A stretch of DNA of 14,574 nucleotides from Acidimicrobiales bacterium (GCA_030039575.1 JASHVH010000466.1:1-14574); one strand, 5' to 3'; shown: positions 1 to 8,033, counted from the stretch's first letter. Numbers and translations are program-made. The notes: generated from the sequence alone by a model not told the origin.

Positions 1-1035
1 TGGGGTGGCGGGCCCTTGCTGCAGTACGTCAAGGCGGGTGTTGTCCAGCCCTTTGCTGACGCGGGGATGAGCGACGCCGGCACCCCCAGCTGGAAAAAGG
101 ACTTCCTGCCTTCGACACTGGACGCCGTCACTATCAACGGGAAGCTGTACGGCATGCCCATCCTGGGTACCCAGCCCGTGTTCTTCTTCTACAACAAGTC
201 CATATTCGCCAAGTACCACCTGAGCTTCCCCAAGACCTGGCCTCAGTTGCTCTCGGACGTGAAGCTCTTCAATTCCGACGGCTTGATCCCGATCGCGCTG
301 GGCAACGCTGACGAGTGGGAAGGGCTCATGTACCTCGAGTACCTGTCCGACCGCATTGGAGGCCCGCAAGCCTTCCTCAATGTGGAGGACAACCAGAAAG
401 ACGCCTGGTCCCAGCCCGCCATCCAGCAAGCCCTGGCCGACATCCAGACCCTGGCCAAGGACAAGGCATGGGAACTGGGTTATGACTCCATCACCTACAC
501 CGACGGCTCGACCGACGCGATGGTCTACGGCGGGAAAGCAGCTATGCAGCTGATGGGGGACTGGGACGTCGGTGGCATACAGTCCAGTGACCCCAGCTTC
601 ATAAACAGCGGAGGCCTCGGCATCGGCGCCTTCCCCACCGTGCCTGGTGGGAAGGGTAATGCGGCCGACCTCGCCGGCAACACCACGAGCTACACGGCTA
701 TGGCCACGCACATAAGTGCGGCCCAAACGTACGTGGCCGAGCAGTTCATGAGCTACTTCTATACGACCGAATACGCGAAGCAGGAGATCGCGGACGGCCA
801 GGTAGCAGTGATCTCGGGGACTTCAGGCCTGCTGAGCTCGTCCAGCCTCAGGCAGTACCTGGTGCCCGTGTACAACGATGTCGTGAAGGCACCGTACTTC
901 CAGTACTCCTGGGACCAGGCGCTTGGCCCCACAAAGGCCACGCCGATGCTCGACAACTTGTCCAAGGTGTTCGAGTTGTCCGAGACGCCGGCCCAATTCG
1001 CGTCCGTCATGAACCCCTACCAAGCGGGTTCATAA
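1..1035 (+). CDS. CUT1-family sugar ABC transporter solute-binding protein, 5' truncated
   Basis: Extracytoplasmic receptor that would capture an oligosaccharide and deliver it to the permease pair encoded just downstream. The reading frame is open from base 1 (344 residues visible), so the N-terminus and signal peptide lie outside the window; the TTG at 16 is only an internal codon. Visible family marks of extracellular solute-binding protein family 1 are the YGMPI segment followed by a run of aromatics and YNKSIF, then TWPQLL, an acidic-aromatic stretch (ADEWEG) and the late KAAMQLMGDW segment, typical of the hinge and ligand-facing C-lobe. The order binding protein, two permeases, GH3 enzyme matches the actinobacterial xylobiose transporter bxlEFG-bxlA, so a xylo-oligosaccharide ligand is inferred; ligand residues cannot be read off with confidence. 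It ends with TAA and is followed by a strong hairpin. Confidence 0.93.
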   Translation, partial: WGGGPLLQYVKAGVVQPFADAGMSDAGTPSWKKDFLPSTLDAVTINGKLYGMPILGTQPVFFFYNKSIFAKYHLSFPKTWPQLLSDVKLFNSDGLIPIALGNADEWEGLMYLEYLSDRIGGPQAFLNVEDNQKDAWSQPAIQQALADIQTLAKDKAWELGYDSITYTDGSTDAMVYGGKAAMQLMGDWDVGGIQSSDPSFINSGGLGIGAFPTVPGGKGNAADLAGNTTSYTAMATHISAAQTYVAEQFMSYFYTTEYAKQEIADGQVAVISGTSGLLSSSSLRQYLVPVYNDVVKAPYFQYSWDQALGPTKATPMLDNLSKVFELSETPAQFASVMNPYQAGS

Positions 1036-1059
1036 CCGGCCGGGAGTTCCAAGGACCGA

Positions 1060-1083
1060 GGCCCGGCCCGAAAGGGCCGGGCC
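1060..1083 (+). promoter_or_regulatory. Intercistronic hairpin, 10-bp perfect stem with GAAA loop
   Basis: Arms GGCCCGGCCC (1060-1069) and GGGCCGGGCC (1074-1083) are perfectly complementary around the tetraloop GAAA. It lies between the binding-protein stop and the first permease, 14 nt before the permease Shine-Dalgarno. There is no T-tract, so a complete rho-independent terminator is unlikely. In binding-protein/permease operons such stems commonly protect the upstream mRNA or partly attenuate, giving more receptor than permease; that role is inferred here. Confidence 0.75.
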
Positions 1084-1109
1084 GGCCTTGTCCCAGCGGA
1101 GAGGTACTC

Positions 1110-2066
1110 ATGACAGCATCCAGCGCTGTTCTTGCCGGCGGCCCGGTGACGAGGCCGGCCGTTTCCCGCCCGGTCCGCCAGCAAAGGTTCCGCGCCGACA
1201 TCGCCGGCATTTCCCCCACCCTGGTGCTGTACGGGGTGTTCATCGTCGTCCCCATGCTCGTCGCATTGTTCATCAGCTTCACCCGGTGGAACGTCGTCGG
1301 CAGCTTGCAATGGGCCGGCTTTGCCAACTGGTCCCACTTCTTCTCAGACCCGGTCGCGCACCATTCCCTGCTGGTAACGCTGGAACTGGCGGGCCTTTCC
1401 TGGTTGATCCAGACGCCGCTGGCCATGGCCCTCGGCATTTTCATAGCGGGGACGCAGCGCTACCGCGCCCTCTACGCCTCGCTGTACCTGCTCCCTCTGC
1501 TCATGTCGACGGCGGGCCTGGCGCTCATGTGGCAGGGAGTGCTCGAACCCACTTTCGGCGGGCTGGCCTCCCTTGCCAGCAGCCTGCACATGTCGTTCCT
1601 GGACCAGAACTACCTGGGCAGCACCAGTATCACGTTCTTCGTGATCGTCGCCCTCATCACGTGGCAGTTCGTCCCGTTCCACATGCTCATTTACCAGGCC
1701 GGCCGGCGGGCCATCCCGGCCGAACTGTACGACGCCGCCAAAGTCGACGGGGCGAGCATACGGCAGGCCTTCCGCCACGTCACTTTGCCTCAGCTGCGGT
1801 ACACGATCGTCACATCGTCGACGTTGATAATCGTGGGTTCTCTTACCTACTTCGACATCATTTACATCCTCACACTGGGTGGCCCGGGAGACACCACCAG
1901 GGTCCTCGCCATGGACATGTACAACGTCGGGTTCATGCAGACGACGTTCGGGTACGCCAGCGTCCTGGCTGTCATCCTCGGGCTCATCGGGATCATTGTC
2001 GCCGTGGGCCTCGTCCGGATGACGGGCTTCGGGACGATGCAAAGTACGCAGGAGGGGATGTTTTGA
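1110..2066 (+). CDS. CUT1 sugar ABC transporter permease, MalF/UgpA type
   Basis: One of the two membrane subunits that form the translocation channel. The 318-residue protein has a short basic N-terminus, a first membrane segment at about residues 32-54 (LVLYGVFIVVPMLVALFISF) and further hydrophobic segments through to the C-terminus. The cytoplasmic EAA loop, which docks the ATPase, is clear at about residues 202-231: IPAELYDAAKVDGAS followed by a TLPQLR end. The ATG start is set by GGAGAGG at 1098-1104, five bases upstream. The length is normal for the family (about 290-320). The stop overlaps the start of the next permease, so the two are probably translationally coupled. No ATPase gene is nearby, so the complex probably borrows a shared MsiK-type ATPase, as known for actinobacterial xylobiose and cellobiose importers (inference). 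Confidence 0.95.
   Translation: MTASSAVLAGGPVTRPAVSRPVRQQRFRADIAGISPTLVLYGVFIVVPMLVALFISFTRWNVVGSLQWAGFANWSHFFSDPVAHHSLLVTLELAGLSWLIQTPLAMALGIFIAGTQRYRALYASLYLLPLLMSTAGLALMWQGVLEPTFGGLASLASSLHMSFLDQNYLGSTSITFFVIVALITWQFVPFHMLIYQAGRRAIPAELYDAAKVDGASIRQAFRHVTLPQLRYTIVTSSTLIIVGSLTYFDIIYILTLGGPGDTTRVLAMDMYNVGFMQTTFGYASVLAVILGLIGIIVAVGLVRMTGFGTMQSTQEGMF
2051..2066 (+). promoter_or_regulatory. Shine-Dalgarno and TTG start overlapping the upstream stop
   Basis: GGAGG at 2051-2055 lies seven bases before a TTG at 2063-2065, whose last two bases are the first two of the TGA (2064-2066) that ends the first permease. This four-base TTGA overlap decides the start of the second permease and suggests coupled translation. 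The Shine-Dalgarno lies within the end of the first permease gene. Confidence 0.8.
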
Positions 2067-3052
2067 GCTCCGCTCCGGTCCTGCCGGCCCCCGGCGCCAC
2101 CACCCAGGGCGACGAACAGTTATCGAGCACGGTCTGGCGTGGAGCACCTCGACGCCCGGCCGCGCCTCACAGGAGGGCGCGGCACCGGGCCAGGCCGCAA
2201 CTGGCTTCCTTGGGCCGGAACAACTGGACGGCGCGGTTCGGCGCCTTCGTCCTGGGGACGATCTGGCTCTGCATAGTCCTGTTCCCCATCTATTACATGG
2301 TCCTGGCCAGCTTCCGTTCGCAAACCCAGTACCTCTCGGCCAACGCGTGGCTGCCCGAGGACGGCTTGTCAATATCGTCCTGGTCCACGATCTTTTCCAG
2401 CGGGACCGGCTTGTGGCATGATTTCCTCAATAGCGTCATCTATGCCGCGGGGACAATAGTCATCGTCGCCACCCTCTCCCTGGTGGCGGCGTTCCGGATC
2501 GTGCAGCGAGGCTCGCGTTTTTCGGCCGTGTCTTTCCGGCTCATACTCTTCGGGCTGGCCGTGCCCATCTATGCCATCCTCATCCCGCTTTACGTCATCA
2601 CGCTGAAACTGCACATTTACGACTCACTATTCGGCCTCATTTTGGTGACTTCCGCCTCGTTGATCGCGGTGGCTGTCCTGCTCACGGTGAATTACGTCCG
2701 CATGATCCCGAACGAGCTCTACGATGCCATGGCCATCGACGGGGCCGGGGAATGGAAGATCTTCTACCGGCTCGTCTGGCCGCTGGCCCGTCCGGTGGTC
2801 GGGGTAGTGAGCATTTTCGCCGGGCTCGGCGCCTGGAACAACTTCGTGCTCCCGCTCATACTCACGCAGTCCAACAGTGACACGGTGCTGCCGCTCGGCT
2901 TGTTCAAGATATCGACCACGGCGTCCGGGTACGGCGTGAACGTGCCGGTCGTAATGGCGGGCGTTGTTCTTTCGGTCCTCCCGTTGCTCTTCCTCTATAT
3001 CGCGTTACGCCGCCAGTTCGTTAGAGGGATTGGTGGCTTTGCCTTGCGATGA
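2063..3052 (+). CDS. CUT1 sugar ABC transporter permease, MalG/LacG type
   Basis: Second channel subunit, 329 residues from the TTG start. The frame stays open far upstream, but only the TTG has a well-placed Shine-Dalgarno. The first 50 or so residues are rich in Ala, Pro and Arg and hydrophilic; the first membrane helix is at about residues 59-80 (FVLGTIWLCIVLFPIYYMV). This tail is longer than in many MalG-type proteins, which start close to helix 1. The EAA loop lies at about residues 215-245 (IPNELYDAMAIDGAG, then LVWPLARP). The C-terminus ends in the typical short basic FVRG-type tail after a last helix, as in the LacG/MalG group. It follows the first permease directly and precedes the GH3 gene by 62 nt, in one apparent operon. 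The substrate is inferred from the neighbours. Confidence 0.93.
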   Translation: MSSAPVLPAPGATTQGDEQLSSTVWRGAPRRPAAPHRRARHRARPQLASLGRNNWTARFGAFVLGTIWLCIVLFPIYYMVLASFRSQTQYLSANAWLPEDGLSISSWSTIFSSGTGLWHDFLNSVIYAAGTIVIVATLSLVAAFRIVQRGSRFSAVSFRLILFGLAVPIYAILIPLYVITLKLHIYDSLFGLILVTSASLIAVAVLLTVNYVRMIPNELYDAMAIDGAGEWKIFYRLVWPLARPVVGVVSIFAGLGAWNNFVLPLILTQSNSDTVLPLGLFKISTTASGYGVNVPVVMAGVVLSVLPLLFLYIALRRQFVRGIGGFALR

Positions 3053-3057
3053 GCAGC

Positions 3058-3071
3058 GCCGGGGCCCCGGC
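3058..3071 (+). other. Perfect 14-bp GC palindrome between permease and GH3 genes
   Basis: GCCGGGGCCCCGGC is self-complementary with no separate loop. As RNA it could only make a 5-bp stem with a four-base loop. It lies 5 nt after the permease stop and has no T-tract. It could be a weak processing or pausing element, or chance in GC-rich DNA. Confidence 0.4.
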
Positions 3072-3114
3072 ACCGTTCGAGTAACCACACCCCACTGAAG
3101 GCCCAGGAGACCTG

Positions 3115-5607
3115 ATGACCGCCACGCCAATCTATTCCGATGCATCTTCGTCCGTCGAGGACCGGGCGTCGGACCTGATCGACCGGATGGACCTTGACGA
3201 GAAATTGGCCCAGCTCGGGGCGGTGCGGTTCCCGGACTTGATGAAAGCGCACCGGTTCGACGAAGAGTCAGCCCTCCAGGTGATCCCGCACGGTATCGGT
3301 CAAGTGACCCGCATAGGGGCGACCACGGGCCTACAACCGGCACAGAGCGCCGAACTTGTCAACCAGATCCAGCGGCTGGTGGTCGAACGGACCCGGCTCG
3401 GTATACCGGTCGTCGTGCACGAGGAGTCCCTGGCCGGCTACTGCGCCCGTGATGCCACCGTCTTCCCCCAAGCCCTGGCCCTGGCCAGCGCCTGGGATCC
3501 CGACCTCATGGAGGAGGTGGCGTCGGTGGTCAGGCGCCAGCTAATGGCGGTGGGCGCCCGCCAAAGCCTGGCACCCGTGCTCGACGTGGCCCGCGACCCG
3601 CGCTGGGGCCGCCTGGAGGAGACCTATGGCGAAGACCCGGTCCTGGCCGGTGTGCTCGGGGCCGCCTACGTCAGAGGCATGCAAACCGGGGACCTTTTCC
3701 ACGGCGTCCTGGCCACGGGCAAACATTTTTTGGCCCACAGCCTCTCGGAGGGGGGCCGCAACCATGCGACCGTGCAGCTCGGGCCGAGAGAGTTACGAGA
3801 GGTTTATGCCGAACCTTTCGCGGCTGCTATAAGAGAGGCCGGTCTCGCTTCGGTTATGAGCTCGTACAGCTCGATAGACGGCCTTCCCGGCAGCGGTTCG
3901 GCCGACGTCCTCACCCACCTGCTCCGAGGGGAGCTCGGTTTCGAAGGCTTCGCCGTGGCCGACTATTCGGCCGTCACTTTGCTGGCCAGCTACCACAAGG
4001 TGGCCGCGGACAGTTCCGAGGCCGCCGTCAAAGCGATCACCGCCGGCCTGGATCTCGAGCTGCCCGCCCTGGACTGCTACGGCCAGCCGCTCAAAGCGGC
4101 CATTGTCAGTGGTCAGGTGCCCATGGCCGTGGTGGACACGGCCGTACGCCGCGTGCTCATTTGGAAGTTGAAACTTGGCCTTTTCGAGTCGCCGTACGTC
4201 GACACCGGGCGGGTGAGCGCCGTGTTCGACGACCCCGGTAACGCCGACCTGGCCCGCCGGGCGGCCACCAAGGGCATAGTAATGCTGTCGAACAACGGCG
4301 TTCTGCCGCTCCGGCCGGACCTCGGCGTAGTGGCGGTTATCGGGCCTGCCGCTGACGACCGCCGATTATTGCAGGGCGATTACCACTACCCCGCGCACCA
4401 GGAACTGCTCCTGGAGACGGTTGATGCGCACGCCGGCAACGGGCACGCCACGGGCGACGGCGCCACGGGCGACGGCAACAAAGCGGGCAATGGCGCCGGC
4501 GCCGCCAAAGATGCGGCGGCGGACGGCGATGAAACCGAGGAGTTCTCCGATTTCATCGTGCTGCCGAGCGGGCGGGGGGCGTTCAAACCGGGCGCGTACT
4601 ACACCGAGCACATCACGCCTCTCGAAGGCATCCGCGCCGCCCTGGGGCCCGGGGCGCGTATCGTCTTCGAAAAGGGCTGTGAAGTACAAGGCGACGACCG
4701 CGGCGGTTTGCCGGCGGCGGCCGGGGCGGCCGCTACCGCAGACGTGGCCATCGTCGTAGTCGGAGGGCGGTCCGGTCTTGACCGGAGGTCGACTGTCGGC
4801 GAGGGCCGTGACGCCACCGACCTTCGTTTGACCGGCGTCCAGGAGGAGCTAGTGGAGGCGGTGACCAAGACAGGTACCCCCACGGTCGTCGTAGTAATGA
4901 GCGGTAGGGCGCACGCGCTGAGCCAGGTGGCCAACGAAGCCTCCGCACTACTTATGGCTTGGCCTCTCGGGGAGCAAGGCGGCAACGCGCTGGCCGATGT
5001 CCTGTCGGGTAAGGCCGAGCCGGGGGGGAGGCTGGCGGTGACCCTCCCGCGGGTTGCCGGCCAGGTCCCTCTGTACCACAGCCACCGGGCGGGCGGCGCC
5101 CGGAGCATGTTCTTCGGGGACTACACGGACTCTTCGCACACGCCCCTGTTCTATTTTGGGCATGGGCTCGGGTACACCGAGTTCGAGCAGTCCGACCTGG
5201 TCGTCGAGGGCACCGACACGACCTCTCCGGTCTCGGTCCGGCTCACGGTAACGAACACCGGGGCCAGGCCGGGCGAAGAGGTCGTGCAGCTTTACGTCTC
5301 CGACCTCGTGGCGTCCGTGGCCCGCCCCGAGTTGTACCTCATCGGTTTTGCCCGGGTTGGGCTGCAGCCCGGGGAGTCCAGAAGCGTCCATTTCGAGGTC
5401 CACCCGAGCCGTCTCGCTTTTTTCGACGAGTCCATGCGATTTGTCGTCGAGCCCGGGCAGTTCCGCTTTGCCACCGGCGTGTCGGCCGGTGCATTGCGGC
5501 AGGAGAGCGTGGTCAGGCTGACCGGCGAAGTGGCCAGGTACTCGCAGCGGTCCGTGGTGGCCGTAAAGTCCACTTTGGGCCAGCCTTACGCGGTCGGCCG
5601 TCAATAG
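3115..5607 (+). CDS. Glycoside hydrolase family 3, BxlA-like beta-xylosidase/beta-glucosidase
   Basis: Intracellular exo-glycosidase (no signal peptide) that would release monosaccharides from the non-reducing end of imported oligosaccharides. It has 830 residues; the ATG is preceded by AGGAG at 3105-3109. The N-terminal barrel carries RWGRLEETYGEDP (163-175), KHF (203-205) and the nucleophile in VADYSA (D283). The alpha/beta sandwich starts near residue 386. The likely acid/base is E563 in VGEGRD, in the position usual for the VGE..DR motif. A C-terminal fibronectin-III-like domain starts near residue 705 (TNTGARPGEEVVQLYVSD). HEESLAGY and the VADY form of the nucleophile motif resemble the Streptomyces BxlA group. 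With a GH67 gene next door, beta-xylosidase is the best guess; beta-glucosidase remains possible. Oddity: a Gly/Ala/Asp-rich stretch of about 35 residues near 440-476. Confidence 0.93.
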   Translation: MTATPIYSDASSSVEDRASDLIDRMDLDEKLAQLGAVRFPDLMKAHRFDEESALQVIPHGIGQVTRIGATTGLQPAQSAELVNQIQRLVVERTRLGIPVVVHEESLAGYCARDATVFPQALALASAWDPDLMEEVASVVRRQLMAVGARQSLAPVLDVARDPRWGRLEETYGEDPVLAGVLGAAYVRGMQTGDLFHGVLATGKHFLAHSLSEGGRNHATVQLGPRELREVYAEPFAAAIREAGLASVMSSYSSIDGLPGSGSADVLTHLLRGELGFEGFAVADYSAVTLLASYHKVAADSSEAAVKAITAGLDLELPALDCYGQPLKAAIVSGQVPMAVVDTAVRRVLIWKLKLGLFESPYVDTGRVSAVFDDPGNADLARRAATKGIVMLSNNGVLPLRPDLGVVAVIGPAADDRRLLQGDYHYPAHQELLLETVDAHAGNGHATGDGATGDGNKAGNGAGAAKDAAADGDETEEFSDFIVLPSGRGAFKPGAYYTEHITPLEGIRAALGPGARIVFEKGCEVQGDDRGGLPAAAGAAATADVAIVVVGGRSGLDRRSTVGEGRDATDLRLTGVQEELVEAVTKTGTPTVVVVMSGRAHALSQVANEASALLMAWPLGEQGGNALADVLSGKAEPGGRLAVTLPRVAGQVPLYHSHRAGGARSMFFGDYTDSSHTPLFYFGHGLGYTEFEQSDLVVEGTDTTSPVSVRLTVTNTGARPGEEVVQLYVSDLVASVARPELYLIGFARVGLQPGESRSVHFEVHPSRLAFFDESMRFVVEPGQFRFATGVSAGALRQESVVRLTGEVARYSQRSVVAVKSTLGQPYAVGRQ
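4447..4476 (+). repeat. 15-bp perfect tandem duplication inside the GH3 gene
   Basis: GCCACGGGCGACGGC occurs twice head to tail (4447-4461 and 4462-4476), in frame, encoding Ala-Thr-Gly-Asp-Gly twice from residue 445. It lies in a low-complexity Gly/Asn/Ala/Asp stretch of the alpha/beta-sandwich domain, probably a surface loop. It looks like slippage expansion and keeps the frame. Confidence 0.9.
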
Positions 5608-5727
5608 GGCCACCCCGCCAAAAGGCTGGTACCCTCGAGACGCGTTTAAAGCGGGACCCCGGGCGCCGGGCGCCGTGGCCGGTTTGTGACGGTTTTTGCG
5701 TACAAATTCTACAAAGCGCCCGCCCGG

Positions 5728-7919
5728 TTAGAAGATCGGCCTTCCCTTCTCATCAGGGATCCCCGATTTACGATAGAAGTAGGCATTTATGACGTCGCGC
5801 CATTCACGGGCGTGAAGGACCTGTCTGGCCAACCGCTCCTCTACGGCGGCGAAGCGGGCCACATCGACTCGCCCGGCCAGGCTCCGCCACATGGTGAGCA
5901 GGTCTTCGGCGACGGCGGCGCCCTCGAAATGGCTGTCGTAGATGTGCTGGATGATCGTTTTGCCCGAGCGCAGGACGTACCCGTACGGAAGATGGTGGAA
6001 AAAGAGGAGCAATTCCTCAGGGCACGTAGCCGGGTCGTCGAAAGCGCTCCGCCACGGCTCGTCGTACTGAGCGGTAAACCCGGTCCCATGCGACGTGCTG
6101 CGGTCGACCCCGACCCCGGCGAAATCGGCGAAGTGGTACGTCCCCCACCGGGAATATTCGTACCCGTCCGGGCTCGGCCCGTAATGGGTGCCCGGGGTGA
6201 CCATCCAGCCCACGCCCAGGGGCGCGGTGTAGGCCTCGTAGGCCGGCCACGAGGCCATCAGCATCCTGCATATGACCTCGGTCGTCGTGTGGTCCGCACC
6301 GAAGGTGAGACCCGCCCACTCCGATGCCACGTGAGCAGCAGAAGCCGTCGTGTCCCAGGCGAGGCGCCCGAAGCCGTAGAGGTTCGCTTGCGCCAGGTCG
6401 TGGCCCGTCCAGTTTGGTCCGTCGCCAATATTGGCCACCCCCGCCACGCCCGTGACCGACTGGGCCACCCGCGCCCCTTCGCCGAGGACCGAAGTCCGAG
6501 GCCGGAAATCGAGCACTTCTTTCCACGCCGGGACGAGGTAGCAGAGGTGCACCTGCTGGCCCGTATATTCCTGGGTCAGCTGTAGTTCGAGCATCTGGGC
6601 GGTGTGGCTCATGCGGCCGAGCAACGGCGAAGGCGGTTCCCGCACCTGGAAATCCATCGGGCCGGCTTTGACCTGCAGGACGACATTGTCGGCAAAGCGC
6701 CCATCGAGCGGCAAGAACTCCTCGTACGCCGCCTTGGCCCGGTCCGTACTGCGGTCGCGCCAGTCCTGCTGGCAGTCATATACAAAGCACCGCCACACCA
6801 CCAGCCCCCCGAACGGGGCGAGCGCCGCCGCCAGGACGTTTGCCCCCTCGGCGTGGTCGCGCCCGTAGTCGCGTGGGCCGGGCAGTGATTCCGACCCCGC
6901 CTTCACCAGGAAACCACCCAGGCCCGGAACGAAAGAGTAGGCCTTGCGGGCCGTTTGTGACCACCATTCACGCACCTCGGGGTCGAGCGGGTCGGCCGAA
7001 GCGAGCCCGCCGGAGGCGATGGGGCCGGCGAAACCGACCGACAGGAACAGGCGCACCCCGAACGTGTTCAATATGTTTGCCAATTCGCCCAGGCGGGGCA
7101 GGTGGCGCTCGGTCAGAAGGGCCATGGCGTCTACGTTTACGTTGACATTGTTCAGTGCGATGGCATTGATGCCTACCGACGCCAGTAAGCGAGCATAATC
7201 CGCCAGCCGCCGCCCGCCCAGGTAAACCTCACCTTGGCTGAAAAAGACCGAATTGCCGGCGTAACCCCGCTCAACGGTGCCGTCCAGGTTGTCCCAGTGG
7301 TCGAGCATCCGCAGGTCGAGGTCAGGCTGCTCGACCAAAGGACCGGCCGGCAGGTCCAGGCCCAATTGGAGACGCCGCAGCAGGGCGAAGGCGCCGTACA
7401 GGCAGCCTCGTTCGCTCCCGCCGACGATGGTGACCGCGGGGCCCGGTGACTAAGGAGGACGAAACCGTCACCCCGGGGCGGGTTTGTACCGGCCCCAGCC
7501 AGCGCCCCGGTCATCCCCGCGTGGGTGGTCGTCCCGATGGCGATGTAACCGCCGTCGCCAGGGCGGTCGTCGAGTAGCTCCGGTGGCCGGCCCAGCAGCG
7601 CGCCGATCCCTTTTACCAGTTCACCTCGGGCGGCAAGCAGTACAGCGGACCGGCCCGGCGCCACCAGGTTCTGAGAGAAGGAGCTGTACATGGCCATCAA
7701 CCGAGGGTCACGGACCGCCTTGTAACGAAGCCAGCACTCGTAGCCGGTCTCGTTGGGCGGGACAGTGGAGTTACCGAAATTTTCGGCCAGGTCCCCGATG
7801 ATGGCCTTAGCCTTGTGCTTCACCTGTCGGGCGGTCAAGCCCGGCCCCGCCTGTTGGGTGCGGCCACCGGTCGCCTGCCGCGACACGAAAGATCTGCAGG
7901 CAAAATCGGCCCGGACCAT
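5728..7919 (-). pseudogene. aguA: GH67 alpha-glucuronidase, interrupted by a single-base frameshift
   Basis: GH67 enzymes cleave the alpha-1,2 bond between (4-O-methyl)glucuronic acid and the terminal xylose of xylo-oligosaccharides, inside the cell. The N-terminal part (7919 to about 7440) has ETGYECWLRY, diagnostic of the GH67N domain. The catalytic and C-terminal domains lie one frame over (stop at 5728): [38 protein letters not shown], and a complete end at [14 protein letters not shown]. Numbered from the TTG at 7365, the catalytic residues match the known GH67 acid and two base carboxylates: E159 (KAGSES), D238 (GPMDFQ) and E266 (TQEYTGQ). The frames join if one base is added at 7438-7441 (four G on plus, four C on the coding strand), restoring [19 protein letters not shown] and giving about 730 residues against 680-730 for the family. 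Everything else is intact, so a sequencing error or a very recent mutation is likely. The ATG at 7919 has a poor Shine-Dalgarno; GTG at 7823 is an alternative start. Confidence 0.92.
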
Positions 7920-7971
7920 CCGCGGCTATTCTTCTCGGACCTCCCCCAATGCGCCTGCACTAAGGGGCCTT

Positions 7972-7993
7972 CGCCTGACCAAAACGTCAGGCG
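7972..7993 (+). promoter_or_regulatory. Inverted repeat A in the GH67/aldolase divergent region
   Basis: Arms CGCCTGAC (7972-7979) and GTCAGGCG (7986-7993) are perfect complements separated by six bases (CAAAAC). It lies 41-62 bases before the aldolase start and 53 bases from the GH67 ATG. It could be a regulator operator serving both directions, or an RNA hairpin in the aldolase leader. Its right arm shares GCG (7991-7993) with the left arm of the next inverted repeat. Confidence 0.65.
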
Positions 7994-8032
7994 TTACCCT
8001 GTAGCCGCGTCGTATCAGCGAAAGGGTAACGC
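7991..8032 (+). promoter_or_regulatory. Inverted repeat B covering the aldolase ribosome binding site
   Basis: Arms GCGTTACCCT (7991-8000) and AGGGTAACGC (8023-8032) are perfect 10-bp complements with 22 bases between. The right arm contains the aldolase Shine-Dalgarno (AAAGGG at 8021-8026) and ends one base before the ATG at 8034. In RNA the stem would hide the ribosome site. In DNA the arms could be two half-sites for a regulator. Confidence 0.65.
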
Positions 8033-8033
8033 G

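Noticed and set aside
1344..2372. Minus-strand open frame opposite the permeases
   Set aside because: Hydrophilic Arg/Asp-rich shadow of membrane-protein coding sequence with no recognisable domain.
5608..5727. Terminator between the convergent GH3 and GH67 stops
   Set aside because: Contains a duplicated GGGCGCC (5661-5674) and a short T-run at 5693-5697, but no stem longer than 3-4 bp placed before the T-run. No clear terminator is seen in this 120-nt gap.
5686..6585. Plus-strand open frame opposite the GH67 gene
   Set aside because: Antisense to conserved GH67 catalytic sequence and rich in Arg/Pro/Val without motifs.
7425..7450. Programmed -1 frameshifting in the GH67 gene
   Set aside because: The GGGCCCC run is not placed in the frame needed for a canonical slippery heptamer, and GH67 genes are not known to use it. 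Base loss in a homopolymer is simpler.
7815..8033. Longer N-terminus for the aldolase
   Set aside because: The frame is open but overlaps the 5' end of the GH67 gene, and the ATG at 8034 has a well-spaced ribosome site.
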